From Gardnerella massiliensis (GTDB lineage Bacteria > Actinomycetota > Actinomycetes > Actinomycetales > Bifidobacteriaceae), in NCBI RefSeq assembly GCF_003408845.1, contig NZ_LRTV01000001.1:148969-212968 (forward strand): a DNA stretch of 64,000 bases. Reading direction: 5' to 3'. This document shows, piece by piece, positions 8,095 through 18,246 of this stretch (positions within the stretch are counted from its first letter, which is position 1; each line of letters begins with the position of its first letter). The notes under the pieces were generated by a model. The model saw only the letters and a list, made by a program, of their open reading frames with translations, had not been told where the DNA came from and did not search any database. Both the position numbers and the translations under genes were made by a program.

Positions 8095-11000
8095 GAGCGT
8101 AAGGAAAACAGTGTCGTCTGATACTGAAAATGAGCCCTCAGTTATTGCGCTGGACGATATTCTTAGCGATGTTTGCACTAACGACTCTCTTTTTCAAGAT
8201 TTAGTTAGCAATGACTCAGATTTGTATGAGGATAGCAGTGCTAATGAAGGTGAACATGGCGATGGCAAGAATTGCGCTGAGAAAAGTTGCGGTGCGAATG
8301 ACGAATTAACAGTTACAGCTCCTCTTGGAATTCGTCCAGCGCTTACTGCAGCAGTGGCAAAGCATACGCCGGTTGTGGTTATCGTGCCATCAAGTCGCGA
8401 TGCGGAAGATTTTACTGTATCTGTTCGCGATTGGTATCAGGGCAATCCTCGCGATATTGCGTTATTGGAATCTTGGGAAACACTTCCTCACGAGCGTCTT
8501 TCTCCGCGAGCTGACACTGTTGCGAGTAGGATGGCGGTATTTCGTCGTCTTTGTCACCCTGAGAACAACAGTGAGTTATTTGGGCCAATTCAAGTGTTAA
8601 TTATGCCGGTGAGGTCGCTTATTCAGCCGGTTGTAGAAGGACTTGGGGATGTTGATCCGCTTGTTTTTGCTTGCGGTGAAGAGTTATCTCTGCAAAGTGC
8701 TACGAAACGCTTGGTTCAGAATGCTTACACTCGTGTTGATCTCGTTATGGAGCGTGGTGAGTTTGCCGTTCGTGGCGGAATCATTGACGTATTTGCGCCA
8801 ACGATGACGCATCCTGTGCGCATCGAATTCTTTGGCGATGAAATTGACACTATGAAGCAGTTTCACGCTTCAGATCAACGTACTTACGGATCAAATATCG
8901 CAAGTATGTGGGCTACTCCTTGCAGAGAACTTCAACTTACTGACAAGATTTGTCAGCGCGCGCGTTCTCTTATCGGGTCTATTCCTAACGCTGATGACAT
9001 GTTGCAATCACTCGCTAATTCTATACCTGTTGAGGGTATGGAATCGTTGATTCCTGCTCTTGTCGACCGTATGCAATCAGTGCAAAGTATGTTGCCAAAA
9101 CATGCCGTTATTATGCTTTCTGATCCAGAAAAATGCCGCCGCGCTGCAGAAGATGTTACGGCTACTGCCAACGAATTCTTAGCAGCCAGCTGGCATGTTG
9201 CAGCTTCCGGACATGGGGCGGGAGCTCCTATTACTTTCGATCAAGCCAACTTCTTAGATTTTGACGAAACTCTTTCCGCTTTGGAATTTTCAGATCATGA
9301 TGTTTGGAAATTAACTTCTTTCGGAGTCGACCAAACTATTCACGGAAATATTGCTTTGCCAATTTGTGAGCCTCAAGAGTTTCGCGGTGATGAATCAAAA
9401 GTTTCTGGCGGAATCAGTGCACTTATTGACGATGGTTTCGACGTAACTATTACTTCGGCAGCATCCGGTACACTCGCTCGCTTAAGACGAGCAATATATT
9501 CCACAGGTGTACATAACTTCACAACGTTAAAATCAAGTATTTCAGACGGATTTATTGATAAAGCTGCAAAAATTGCGGTGCTTACCGAACGCGATTTAAC
9601 CGGTAAATCTTCAACAGCAACGCAATTAAAAACGCCAAAGCGCAGGCGCAAAGCAATCGACTTAATGGAATTGAAGCCAGGCGATTTCGTTGTACACGAG
9701 CAGCATGGCATTGGTCGTTTTATTGGCATGAAACAGCGAAATATCGCGGTAACGGGCGGTACTGCAACTCGTGAATATTTAGTAATCGAATATGCACCAA
9801 GTAAACGCAACGCTCCTGCAGATAAATTATTTATTCCAACCGATCAGCTCGATTTAGTAAGCAAATATATTGGTGCAGAAATACCAAAACTTAACAAGCT
9901 TGGAGGATCGGATTGGGCCGCAACTAAAGCAAAAGCTAAAAAGCATGTTCACGAAATTGCGGAAAATCTTATTAAACTTTACTCTGCGCGACAGCAGTCT
10001 CGCGGTTTTGCATTTAGTAAAGACACCCCGTGGCAAAAAGAGTTGGAAGACGCATTTCCTTACCAAGAAACTGCTGATCAGCTTACTACAATTGACGAAG
10101 TAAAAGCAGATATGGAAAAACCAATGCCGATGGATCGCTTAATTTGTGGTGACGTTGGTTTTGGTAAAACTGAAATTGCGTTGCGTGCAGCTTTTAAGGC
10201 CGTGCAAGATTCTAAACAGGTTGTTGTATTGGTGCCAACTACGCTGTTGGTTCAACAACATTACGAAACTTTTACTACACGTTTTGAAGGCTTCCCGGTA
10301 AAAGTTGCGGCAATGAGCAGGTTCCAAACTAAGAAAGAATTAGACGATACGATTGCCGGAATTGCGGACGGTAGTGTTGATGTGGTAATTGGAACACACA
10401 AACTGCTCAATCCCAGCATAAAATTTAAAGATTTAGGTTTAGTTATAATTGACGAAGAGCAGCGCTTTGGCGTGGAACATAAGGAAACGCTCAAAGCTCT
10501 GCGCACAAACGTTGACGTATTAAGTCTTTCGGCAACGCCAATTCCAAGAACGCTTGAGATGGCCGTAACCGGTATTCGTGAAATGTCTACTTTGGCTACG
10601 CCTCCAGAAGACCGTCTTCCTGTGCTTACGTTTGTTGGTGCGTATGAAGATGCGCAGGTTACTGCTTGTATTAAACGCGAATTGTTGCGTGGTGGCCAAG
10701 TGTTCTACGTGCATAATCGCGTAGAGGATATTAGTTCCGTAGCAAACAAAATTCACGAGCTTGTGCCGGATGCGCGCGTTGCTATTGCGCACGGAAAAAT
10801 GGGTGAGAAGCAGCTTGATTCTGTAATTCGTGATTTTTGGCATCGAGATATTGATGTGCTTGTGTGTACAACGATTATTGAAACAGGTCTTGATATTTCT
10901 AACGCGAACACGCTTATTGTCGATCACGCTGACCGATTTGGTTTAAGTCAATTGCATCAGTTGCGTGGCCGAGTTGGGCGCGGTCGTGAGCGAGCTTATG

Positions 11001-11701
11001 CTTACTTCTTGTATGATCCAACTAAGCCAATGACACAGCAATCTCACGATCGTCTTGCAACGATTGCTCAACATACGGCTTTGGGTTCTGGCTTTGACGT
11101 TGCTATGAAAGACTTGGAATTGCGCGGAACCGGTAATTTGCTTGGCGATGAGCAAAGTGGGCATATTGAGGGCGTAGGCTTTGACTTGTATGTGCGCATG
11201 GTTTCGGAAGCTGTTGAGAAATATAAGGAGCCGGAACGCGTTGAGGCTGTGGCTGTTACTATTGATCTGCCTGTTGAAGCTTCACTTCCGGTTGATTATA
11301 TTGCGTCAGACAAGTTGCGTTTAGAAGCCTATCGTAAGATTGCTTCTGCGAATAACGTTGATGATTTGCAAGAGTTGCGTGAGGAGTTGCTTGACCGTTT
11401 TGGTCAGCCTCCAGCAGCGTTCGACGCTTTGTGTGATGTTGCAAAAATTCGTTTTGACGCACGCAAGTTAGGTATTACACAAATTAGTTCTCAAGGTAAG
11501 TCAGTTCGTGTTATTGGTTTTGATCCTCGGGAATCTTCTCTTATGCGTTTGCAGCGTATTTATCGTGGCGCACAATACCGTCCGCTTACGCATATGCTCA
11601 TCATTCCAGCTCCTTTTGAATCCTCACTTGGAACTAGCGCAATGGACGAACATGAAATACTTTCCTGGGTGCATCAACTTCTTGAAGATTTAGCTTGGTA
11701 A
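8084..11701 (+). CDS. mfd: Transcription-repair coupling factor Mfd
   Basis: A 1205-residue ATP-dependent translocase that removes RNA polymerase stalled at DNA damage and recruits UvrA. It has a UvrB-like N-terminal part, then the RNA-polymerase interaction region starting near VHEQHGIGRFIGM (~536), then a RecG-like helicase. The Walker A segment GDVGFGKTE is at ~688-696, the DEEQ box at ~789, SATPIPRTLEMA follows, and the translocation motif QLRGRVGRGRERAYAY lies near 965. A C-terminal TRCF domain ends the protein. The ATG at 8084 is preferred over 8060 because AGGAG sits eight bases before it. N-terminal residues 10-75 are acidic and Ser/Asn rich, as in a disordered leader. It overlaps the end of pth. 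Confidence 0.95.
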   Translation: MAVKSVRKTVSSDTENEPSVIALDDILSDVCTNDSLFQDLVSNDSDLYEDSSANEGEHGDGKNCAEKSCGANDELTVTAPLGIRPALTAAVAKHTPVVVIVPSSRDAEDFTVSVRDWYQGNPRDIALLESWETLPHERLSPRADTVASRMAVFRRLCHPENNSELFGPIQVLIMPVRSLIQPVVEGLGDVDPLVFACGEELSLQSATKRLVQNAYTRVDLVMERGEFAVRGGIIDVFAPTMTHPVRIEFFGDEIDTMKQFHASDQRTYGSNIASMWATPCRELQLTDKICQRARSLIGSIPNADDMLQSLANSIPVEGMESLIPALVDRMQSVQSMLPKHAVIMLSDPEKCRRAAEDVTATANEFLAASWHVAASGHGAGAPITFDQANFLDFDETLSALEFSDHDVWKLTSFGVDQTIHGNIALPICEPQEFRGDESKVSGGISALIDDGFDVTITSAASGTLARLRRAIYSTGVHNFTTLKSSISDGFIDKAAKIAVLTERDLTGKSSTATQLKTPKRRRKAIDLMELKPGDFVVHEQHGIGRFIGMKQRNIAVTGGTATREYLVIEYAPSKRNAPADKLFIPTDQLDLVSKYIGAEIPKLNKLGGSDWAATKAKAKKHVHEIAENLIKLYSARQQSRGFAFSKDTPWQKELEDAFPYQETADQLTTIDEVKADMEKPMPMDRLICGDVGFGKTEIALRAAFKAVQDSKQVVVLVPTTLLVQQHYETFTTRFEGFPVKVAAMSRFQTKKELDDTIAGIADGSVDVVIGTHKLLNPSIKFKDLGLVIIDEEQRFGVEHKETLKALRTNVDVLSLSATPIPRTLEMAVTGIREMSTLATPPEDRLPVLTFVGAYEDAQVTACIKRELLRGGQVFYVHNRVEDISSVANKIHELVPDARVAIAHGKMGEKQLDSVIRDFWHRDIDVLVCTTIIETGLDISNANTLIVDHADRFGLSQLHQLRGRVGRGRERAYAYFLYDPTKPMTQQSHDRLATIAQHTALGSGFDVAMKDLELRGTGNLLGDEQSGHIEGVGFDLYVRMVSEAVEKYKEPERVEAVAVTIDLPVEASLPVDYIASDKLRLEAYRKIASANNVDDLQELREELLDRFGQPPAAFDALCDVAKIRFDARKLGITQISSQGKSVRVIGFDPRESSLMRLQRIYRGAQYRPLTHMLIIPAPFESSLGTSAMDEHEILSWVHQLLEDLAW

Positions 11702-11733
11702 ATTTGTTCAAAAAATTGTGCATGTCACTTTTA

Positions 11734-11769
11734 TGGAATGAATAGCAATGGTGGAATGAATAGCAAAAG
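11734..11769 (+). repeat. Two tandem copies of an 18-bp unit upstream of the hsd island
   Basis: TGGAATGAATAGCAA occurs at 11734-11748 and again at 11752-11766, giving an 18-bp period. It lies between mfd and the small regulator gene and could be a regulator-binding site or a boundary scar of the island. Confidence 0.6.
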
Positions 11770-11872
11770 AGACTTTTTTAATCTGCTATATTCCGGAGTG
11801 GCTAACTCTTTATATCGTTGATATACTCACAGAATCGTGATAATGTTTAATTATTAAAACAAGGAGCTAACT

Positions 11873-12085
11873 ATGGCTGTTAGTTATAAAAAACTTTTAC
11901 ATCGCATGATTGAAGAAGATATTTCCAATCAGGACTTAATGAGAATGAGCAATATTTCCGCCAACATTATTACGAAACTACGCACTGGGCAATATATATC
12001 ACTGGAAAAAGTGGAAGGTATCTGCACAGCTTTACACTGCACGCCCAACGATATTTTGGAATTTGTAGCGGAGGATGAAAAATAA
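11873..12085 (+). CDS. Small Cro/XRE-type helix-turn-helix regulator
   Basis: A 70-residue protein made of little more than one HTH domain of the YozG/Cro type: ISNQDLMRMSNISANIITKLRTGQYISLEKVEGICTAL forms the helices, ending in TPNDILEF as is usual for this group. It is preceded by AAGGAG at 11860. Its stop codon overlaps the hsdM start (TAATG), so it is the first gene of the restriction operon and probably controls it, as small HTH regulators in restriction-modification operons commonly do. The regulatory role is inference from position. Confidence 0.85.
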   Translation: MAVSYKKLLHRMIEEDISNQDLMRMSNISANIITKLRTGQYISLEKVEGICTALHCTPNDILEFVAEDEK

Positions 12086-13692
12086 TGGCAAAAAAGGAAA
12101 CTGCTGAAAAGGCATTAAATATAGATAGTATACTTTTTAATTGTAGAGATTACTTACGTGCAGCACGAAATTCTGGCTCATTTTTTGAAAAAAGAGATAT
12201 GATGCTCACACTTGTATTCTTGCGTTTTATCGGTGAGAAATACGAAGACGGCATCGAATCACTCCGTAAGACTTTAATTGAGCAGGGACTAGACCCTGAT
12301 GATGAAAACATCAGAGCTGCATTCTTTGATGATGCTACTTTTGCAGATGGAACATACAACCTTCCTGTAGAAGCAAGATGGTCAACCATCATTAACACAC
12401 CGGCTCCAAAACTCAATGTTGCACTTGACACTGCATTAAGCAGACTTGAAGAGGAAGATCCTCAGCTTAAAGGTTGCTTTATAAAGGGTACATTTACCAC
12501 TCGTAATTTAGCTGCTAATGACATCAAGAAAATTGTTGATGAAGTTAATAAAATCAGTCACAAGGCTTTTGGTGAAGAAAAAGATTTAATTGGCTATGTG
12601 TATGAATATTTCCTTAAAGAGTTCGCAGTTAATGCAACAAAAGAAGAAGGAGAATTTTATACTCCTCACGATGTGGTTAAGCTTATTGCAGCTATGATTG
12701 AACCGTTTGAAGGCACACTTTATGACCCTGCCTGCGGTTCTGGAGGTATGTTTATTCAAAGTGCCGAACTTGTGAAATCAAAGCAGGGTAATCTTAATAG
12801 CATCAATATTTATGGTCAGGAAAAGGAAGCTGCAACTTATCGTCTTGCAAAGATGAATTTGGCACTTCGTGGTATTAGCCATAACCTTGGTGGCACAAAT
12901 GATTCTTCATTTACCCATGATTTACACAAGGGATTGTATTTCAACTACATCATGGCAAATCCACCTTTCAATCTTAAAGGTTGGTATGATGAAAATCTAA
13001 AGAATGACCCTCGCTGGGCAGATTATGGCACACCGCCTGAAAGCAATGCCAACTATGCGTGGATTTTACATATACTCTCACACTTAAAACCTTCTAACGG
13101 TGTTGCTGGATTCTTGCTTGCTAACGGTGCATTAAACGACAGCGATACATTGGAAATTCGCAAAAGACTTATCCAAAATGATAAGGTGGAAGCTATTATT
13201 GTTCTTCCGCGAGAACTGTTTATTACAACGGACATCAGTGTAACACTTTGGATTTTGAATCAGAATAAAAAGGGCGGAAAATACCACGATAGAAATCTTC
13301 GTAATCGTGAGAATGAAATTTTGTTCATGGATTTACGCACTTGGACGGAAAATGCTGTCAAAGGTGAAAACAAGAAAAAAGTACGCCTTAGTGCTGAGCA
13401 GATTCAGCATGCTGCCGATATCTACCACACTTGGCAAAGTGAAGGCACAGACGGCAATAATTATGCCATTCCGGAACTTTATCGCAGTGTTGGGATGACA
13501 GAAATTGAAAGCAAGGGGTGGGCTCTCACACCAAGCAAATATATCGAGTTTATCGACCATGATTTAGATATAGACTATGACAAGGAAATGGCACGCATTC
13601 AAGCCGAGATGAAAGACATTCTGCGTGAGGAAAAAGAGTCGCAAAAAATGCTTGAGGACGCCTTCAGGGGGATCGGCTATGAGATTGATTAA
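12085..13692 (+). CDS. hsdM: Type I restriction-modification DNA methyltransferase subunit M
   Basis: A 535-residue adenine-N6 methyltransferase subunit. It has an N-terminal HsdM helical domain (FLRFIGEKYEDGIESL), then the SAM-binding motif DPACGSGGM at ~214-222 and the catalytic NPPF at ~291-294. With HsdS it methylates, and with HsdR it completes the restriction complex. It is translationally coupled on both sides: one base of overlap with the regulator gene and 14 bases with hsdS. Codon use and AT-rich style differ somewhat from the flanking core genes, consistent with an acquired cassette. Confidence 0.95.
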   Translation: MAKKETAEKALNIDSILFNCRDYLRAARNSGSFFEKRDMMLTLVFLRFIGEKYEDGIESLRKTLIEQGLDPDDENIRAAFFDDATFADGTYNLPVEARWSTIINTPAPKLNVALDTALSRLEEEDPQLKGCFIKGTFTTRNLAANDIKKIVDEVNKISHKAFGEEKDLIGYVYEYFLKEFAVNATKEEGEFYTPHDVVKLIAAMIEPFEGTLYDPACGSGGMFIQSAELVKSKQGNLNSINIYGQEKEAATYRLAKMNLALRGISHNLGGTNDSSFTHDLHKGLYFNYIMANPPFNLKGWYDENLKNDPRWADYGTPPESNANYAWILHILSHLKPSNGVAGFLLANGALNDSDTLEIRKRLIQNDKVEAIIVLPRELFITTDISVTLWILNQNKKGGKYHDRNLRNRENEILFMDLRTWTENAVKGENKKKVRLSAEQIQHAADIYHTWQSEGTDGNNYAIPELYRSVGMTEIESKGWALTPSKYIEFIDHDLDIDYDKEMARIQAEMKDILREEKESQKMLEDAFRGIGYEID

Positions 13693-14809
13693 CATTAGAC
13701 TCGGGGATTATATTAAACGTTCTACAGAAAATAATTCTGATTTAAAATATGGAGAAGAATTAATAAAGGGTGTTAACAGTAGCGGTGTATTTGCTTCACC
13801 AAAAGGAAGCACTCTCGAAGTTGATTTGAAACCATATAAAATAGTTAACAATGAGGCTTTTGTATATAATCCAACTCGATTAAATCTTGGATCACTAGCA
13901 TACAGAACAGAAGGATTATGCATTGTTTCACACTTATATATCATTTTCTATCTTACTGATGAAGGAAAGAAAATTATAAATCCACAATGGCTATATATTT
14001 ATTTTCATAGAAATGAATTTAAAAGAGAAGTTACTTTCAGAAACTTTGGTAGCCAAAGACCTGAGTTTAATTTTAATGATATGAGTGATATCATCGTTCC
14101 TTTACCAGATATAAAAACACAGCAAAAGTATGTGAATGTCTACAATGCCATGGTGGCCAATCAAAAAGCCTACGAGCGTGGATTAGACGATTTGAAGCTT
14201 ACTTGCGATGCATTAATTGACAATTATAAACATAAATCGACTAAAAAATCGGTTGGTGATATTCTTCAGGAAGTGGATGTCAGAAATGTTGATGGAATAA
14301 TATCCAATGTTCAAGGTATTAATATTACAAAACAATTTATGCCTTCTGTTGCAAATACAAATGGCGTTGATTTGTCAAAATACAAATTGGTCTCCAAAGG
14401 TCAATTTGCATTTTCGGGAATGCAAACAGGACGAGATGAATGCATACGAATTGCACTGTTTGATAAAGAAGAACCAATAATTATTTCCCCAGCGTATAGC
14501 ATTCTGCAAATAAAAGATGATAATGTCCTTGCAGAATATGTAATGATGTGGTTTTCTCGTAAAGAACTTGACCGTTTAGGCTGGTTTATGAGTGATGCAA
14601 GTATAAGAACTAATTTAGATATGGATCGATTCTACGAAATAGAAATACCAGTACCAGATTTAGAAGTTCAGAAGGCTATCATTGATATATATAATGCCTA
14701 CAATATTCGTCGATCCATCAATGAAAAACTAAAAGCCCAAATCAAAGATATTTGCCCTATTTTAATTAAAGGCTCTATCGAAGAAGGAAGAAACACAAAG
14801 GAGGCATAA
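13679..14809 (+). CDS. hsdS: Type I restriction-modification specificity subunit S
   Basis: A 376-residue specificity subunit that decides the DNA target. Two target-recognition halves are visible, each ending in a conserved helix-like segment: VPLPDIKTQQKYVNVYNAM near residue ~150 and IPVPDLEVQKAIIDIYNAYNIRRSINEKLKAQI near the C-terminus. The parallel between these two segments is the internal repeat expected of HsdS. The ATG at 13679, with CAGGGGG upstream, is preferred to the frame start at 13625, which would overlap hsdM deeply. No second hsdS copy or inverted-repeat partner is present here, so shuffling of specificity is not indicated within the window. Confidence 0.9.
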   Translation: MRLINIRLGDYIKRSTENNSDLKYGEELIKGVNSSGVFASPKGSTLEVDLKPYKIVNNEAFVYNPTRLNLGSLAYRTEGLCIVSHLYIIFYLTDEGKKIINPQWLYIYFHRNEFKREVTFRNFGSQRPEFNFNDMSDIIVPLPDIKTQQKYVNVYNAMVANQKAYERGLDDLKLTCDALIDNYKHKSTKKSVGDILQEVDVRNVDGIISNVQGINITKQFMPSVANTNGVDLSKYKLVSKGQFAFSGMQTGRDECIRIALFDKEEPIIISPAYSILQIKDDNVLAEYVMMWFSRKELDRLGWFMSDASIRTNLDMDRFYEIEIPVPDLEVQKAIIDIYNAYNIRRSINEKLKAQIKDICPILIKGSIEEGRNTKEA

Positions 14810-14812
14810 TCT

Positions 14813-17800
14813 ATGGCAAAGCTAAAGGAATATAACGGCCACTACTGTGAATCAGAGTATGAGTATGCCTTCATTGGTTTCTTGGAAGCTGAAGGATGGG
14901 ATTATATCGCCGGCAATAATATCAACCGCATCAGCAAAAGAGATGTGTTGATTGCCGATGATTTCAAAAAGTTTATTGCCAAGACAAATCCAGAACTTAC
15001 CGAAGATGAGGTTACACAGATTTTCGACAATGTTCGTCTTGTAGGTGCTGAAAGTGATTTTGCCACCTTGCATAAAGTCTACGGTTGGATGGTGGACGGC
15101 ATTCAGTTTACACCGCAAGACGGTTTAGCCAAGATGATACCTCTTATCGACTTTGAAAACCCTGATAATAATATCTTCCGTGTTGTGAACCAGTTTACTG
15201 TGGAATATACAAATAACGGACAGAAGGAAAATCGCAGACCTGATGTGCTGTTGTTTGTTAACGGTATGCCTCTATGTGTTGTAGAACTTAAAAATCCGGC
15301 TGACGCCAATGCAACAGTGTACGATGCGTGGGAACAGATTAATATTCGTTATTGGAGAGATATTCCCCATTTATTGCATTACTGTCCGTTGGCCTGTATT
15401 TCTGATGGAGTGAAGACAAGGCTTGGAACAGTTCACACTCCTTATGAGCATTTTTATGCTTGGCGACGTGTGAATGATGACGATAAAGTTTCTACGCTTC
15501 CATTTGCTGAAACTGAAACAATGGTTAAGGGTGTATATTCCCCTGTAAGATTTTTAGAGATTTTTAGAGATTATATTTATTTTCAAGATAGTGTTTATGA
15601 CAGTGCAGAAGTCGAAATTGTGTGTAGATATCCACAGTTTTTTGCTGCAAAATTATTAAAGCAAAGCATTGTTAATTCTATTGCTACCGGAAACGGTAAA
15701 GGCGGTACATACTTTGGAGCAACTGGCTGTGGTAAAACATATACGATGGTTTTCCTCGCCCGGCAACTTGCACTTCGTTGCTCTGATATTCCTCAAGTAG
15801 GCTCGCCGACAATTATTCTTATCGTTGATCGAGAAGAATTACAAAAGCAGGGTGCAAAGCTATTTACCAAAAGTAAAGAATTCTTAAATCTTGGTGAAGT
15901 ATCTGTTGTTAAAAACAGAGCACAGTTAAGACAGGAACTCTGTGCAAGACAAAGCGGTGGTTTCTATATCTGCACAATTCAGAAATTCTGCGACCGTGAA
16001 GATGATAAAATCGGGCTTATCAATGACCGTCAGAACATTATATGCTTTTCTGATGAAGCTCATAGAACTCAGCTTGAACATTCTAAAAAGATTCAATTCA
16101 GTAAAGATGCTGATGAAAATATGAAAGCTATGGTTTCAAAGCCATATGCAAAAGTATTAAAGGAAGCATTTCCACATGCTACGTTTGTAGGTTTCACAGG
16201 AACTCCTATTGCCGAAACATATCAGACCTTTGGTCAGGAAATTGATAGATACACTATGGATCAGGCGGTCGCAGATGGACTAACTGTTTCTATTAAGTAT
16301 CATCCTCGTATTGCTAAGGTGTTACTTGATAAGACCAAAGCTAAAGAAATTGAAAATTACTATAAAAAGTGTGCCGATGATGGTGCAACGTATGATGATA
16401 TTGAAGCCAGTAAACGTGCAATGAGTTCTATGGAAGTTATCCTTGGCGAGCCTTCTCGCTTGGAGAGGCTTGCTATAGATATTCATGACCATTATATTTC
16501 ATCTTGTGCTGGTGACCCAGATAGAATTCAGAAAGCAATGATTGTCTGCTCTAGCAGAAAAATTGCATATTCACTTCTTTTGAAATTCAAGGATAAATAT
16601 CCGGAATGGTTTGAAGAGAAGAAAACTCCTGACGGAGTTACTGCAACAGATGAAGAACTTAAAGAATTAAAACCTATGCCATTTATGGCTATGGTATCGA
16701 GTGTTGGAAGTAATGATGAAGCTGAGATGTATAACTATCTTGGTGGCGTTAAAAATGATAAACGTTGCGAAGAACTGGATGCAGCCTTTAAACAGGAAAG
16801 GTCTAATTTCCATATTGTTATCGTAGTTGATATGTGGATTACGGGATTTGATGTTCCGTCACTTACATATTTATATAACGATAAGCCTTTGAAGAAGCAC
16901 TTGCTGATTCAAACTATCAGTCGTGTAAACAGAAAATATCCCGGCAAAGAATATGGTATGGTTATCGACTATATTGGCATTCGCGATAATATGCGTGAGG
17001 CCATGAAGGTTTACGGTGGTGATACATCAGTTGCTCCCACATCGGATGACGTTGAGCAGGCTACCTCTGCATTCAGGGAGGAGATTGAAATACTTAAAGC
17101 ACTGTTTACAGATTATGACTTAGCTCCATTCCTTAATACGAAATGTGACCCTGTTGAAAGATATAAATTACTTTCCAAAGCCGCTGAGTATGTCTTTACA
17201 TCAGCACAGGTCTTGCAGACAGAAGGAAACGGAAAAACTAATCAGGTCTCGTTTAAGACATATTTCTTAAAGTCTGTTAAGAGAATGAGAAGTGCTTTTG
17301 ATATTTGCCAACCTTCTGGGAATCTGGGCGAAGAAGAATCTGCGCTTGCACAGTGCTTTATGGCTATAGCAGGTTTCGTTCGTAAAATGAGCGGAACCAG
17401 CGATGTTGATGCTGAAACTATGAATCTTGTGGTATCAAAGATGGTTGAAGAGGCATTAAAATACAATAAGGTAGAAAGTGTTCTTGAAAGTGGCGAGGAA
17501 GAAGATATCTTCTCTCCTGAATACTTTGAAAAATTATCAGATGTAGAAATGCCTGCTACAAAGTTAGAATTACTTATCAAAATGCTCCGTAAGCAAATAA
17601 AGGAATATGGCAGGGTCAACCAATTAGCAGCGAAATCTTTCCAAGAAATGATTGAAAAGACTATTGATGAGTACCATGAAAGACGTAAGCACCTTACTGC
17701 TGAAGAAGCCGGGGCAACACAGGAAGCTGCCTCAGAAGATATTATTAAGGCTGCAACTGAACAAGCTTTAGTGATACTTCGTCAGATGAACGAAAATCGT

Positions 17801-18154
17801 GAGAGTTTCCGTAAAATAGGATTAACCTTTGAAGAAAAGGCATTCTATGATATTTTGATTGCTCTTCGTGACCAGTATAAGTTTGAATATGGCATTGACA
17901 AAGAAGTTAACGGTGTTGTGGTAAACGATAAATGCAAGACACTTGCTAAAAAAGTTAAGGAAATAATAGATACCGAGTCTTCATTTGTGGACTGGCTCAA
18001 CAATCAGAATGTGCGTAATCAGTTAAAATTGAAGATAAAGATTTGTTTGGTTAAGAACGGCTATCCGCCACAGTATAGTCCTGAAGTGTTCACAAAGGTG
18101 ATGGAGCAGGTAGAAAATTTTGAGGAGCATTCTGAAACAACTTCAGAAAGTTAG
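14813..18154 (+). CDS. hsdR: Type I restriction endonuclease subunit R
   Basis: A 1113-residue motor and nuclease subunit. The N-terminal nuclease motif is visible as RPDVLLFVNGMPLCVVELKNP (PD...ELK, residues ~142-159). Next come the helicase motifs: GATGCGKTYT Walker A at ~301-310, DEAHR at ~413, VGFTGTP, DMWITGFDVPSL and QTISRVNR. A C-terminal helical domain follows. It would translocate DNA and cut at a distance from an unmethylated target. It lies four bases after hsdS, with AAAGGAGG upstream. All key residues appear intact, so the system looks functional. Confidence 0.95.
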   Translation: MAKLKEYNGHYCESEYEYAFIGFLEAEGWDYIAGNNINRISKRDVLIADDFKKFIAKTNPELTEDEVTQIFDNVRLVGAESDFATLHKVYGWMVDGIQFTPQDGLAKMIPLIDFENPDNNIFRVVNQFTVEYTNNGQKENRRPDVLLFVNGMPLCVVELKNPADANATVYDAWEQINIRYWRDIPHLLHYCPLACISDGVKTRLGTVHTPYEHFYAWRRVNDDDKVSTLPFAETETMVKGVYSPVRFLEIFRDYIYFQDSVYDSAEVEIVCRYPQFFAAKLLKQSIVNSIATGNGKGGTYFGATGCGKTYTMVFLARQLALRCSDIPQVGSPTIILIVDREELQKQGAKLFTKSKEFLNLGEVSVVKNRAQLRQELCARQSGGFYICTIQKFCDREDDKIGLINDRQNIICFSDEAHRTQLEHSKKIQFSKDADENMKAMVSKPYAKVLKEAFPHATFVGFTGTPIAETYQTFGQEIDRYTMDQAVADGLTVSIKYHPRIAKVLLDKTKAKEIENYYKKCADDGATYDDIEASKRAMSSMEVILGEPSRLERLAIDIHDHYISSCAGDPDRIQKAMIVCSSRKIAYSLLLKFKDKYPEWFEEKKTPDGVTATDEELKELKPMPFMAMVSSVGSNDEAEMYNYLGGVKNDKRCEELDAAFKQERSNFHIVIVVDMWITGFDVPSLTYLYNDKPLKKHLLIQTISRVNRKYPGKEYGMVIDYIGIRDNMREAMKVYGGDTSVAPTSDDVEQATSAFREEIEILKALFTDYDLAPFLNTKCDPVERYKLLSKAAEYVFTSAQVLQTEGNGKTNQVSFKTYFLKSVKRMRSAFDICQPSGNLGEEESALAQCFMAIAGFVRKMSGTSDVDAETMNLVVSKMVEEALKYNKVESVLESGEEEDIFSPEYFEKLSDVEMPATKLELLIKMLRKQIKEYGRVNQLAAKSFQEMIEKTIDEYHERRKHLTAEEAGATQEAASEDIIKAATEQALVILRQMNENRESFRKIGLTFEEKAFYDILIALRDQYKFEYGIDKEVNGVVVNDKCKTLAKKVKEIIDTESSFVDWLNNQNVRNQLKLKIKICLVKNGYPPQYSPEVFTKVMEQVENFEEHSETTSES

Positions 18155-18246
18155 ATTATTCCTTTTCCTTATTGCTTCTATGTGAAGAACTATGATGTTT
18201 GCTGAGAATAGTGCCCTATATGGTAGAAAGAAGGATGGTGAATAAC

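Noticed and set aside
13679-14809. Phase-variable hsdS shuffling
   Set aside because: Only one hsdS is present, with no inverted partner, recombinase or slippage tract in the window.
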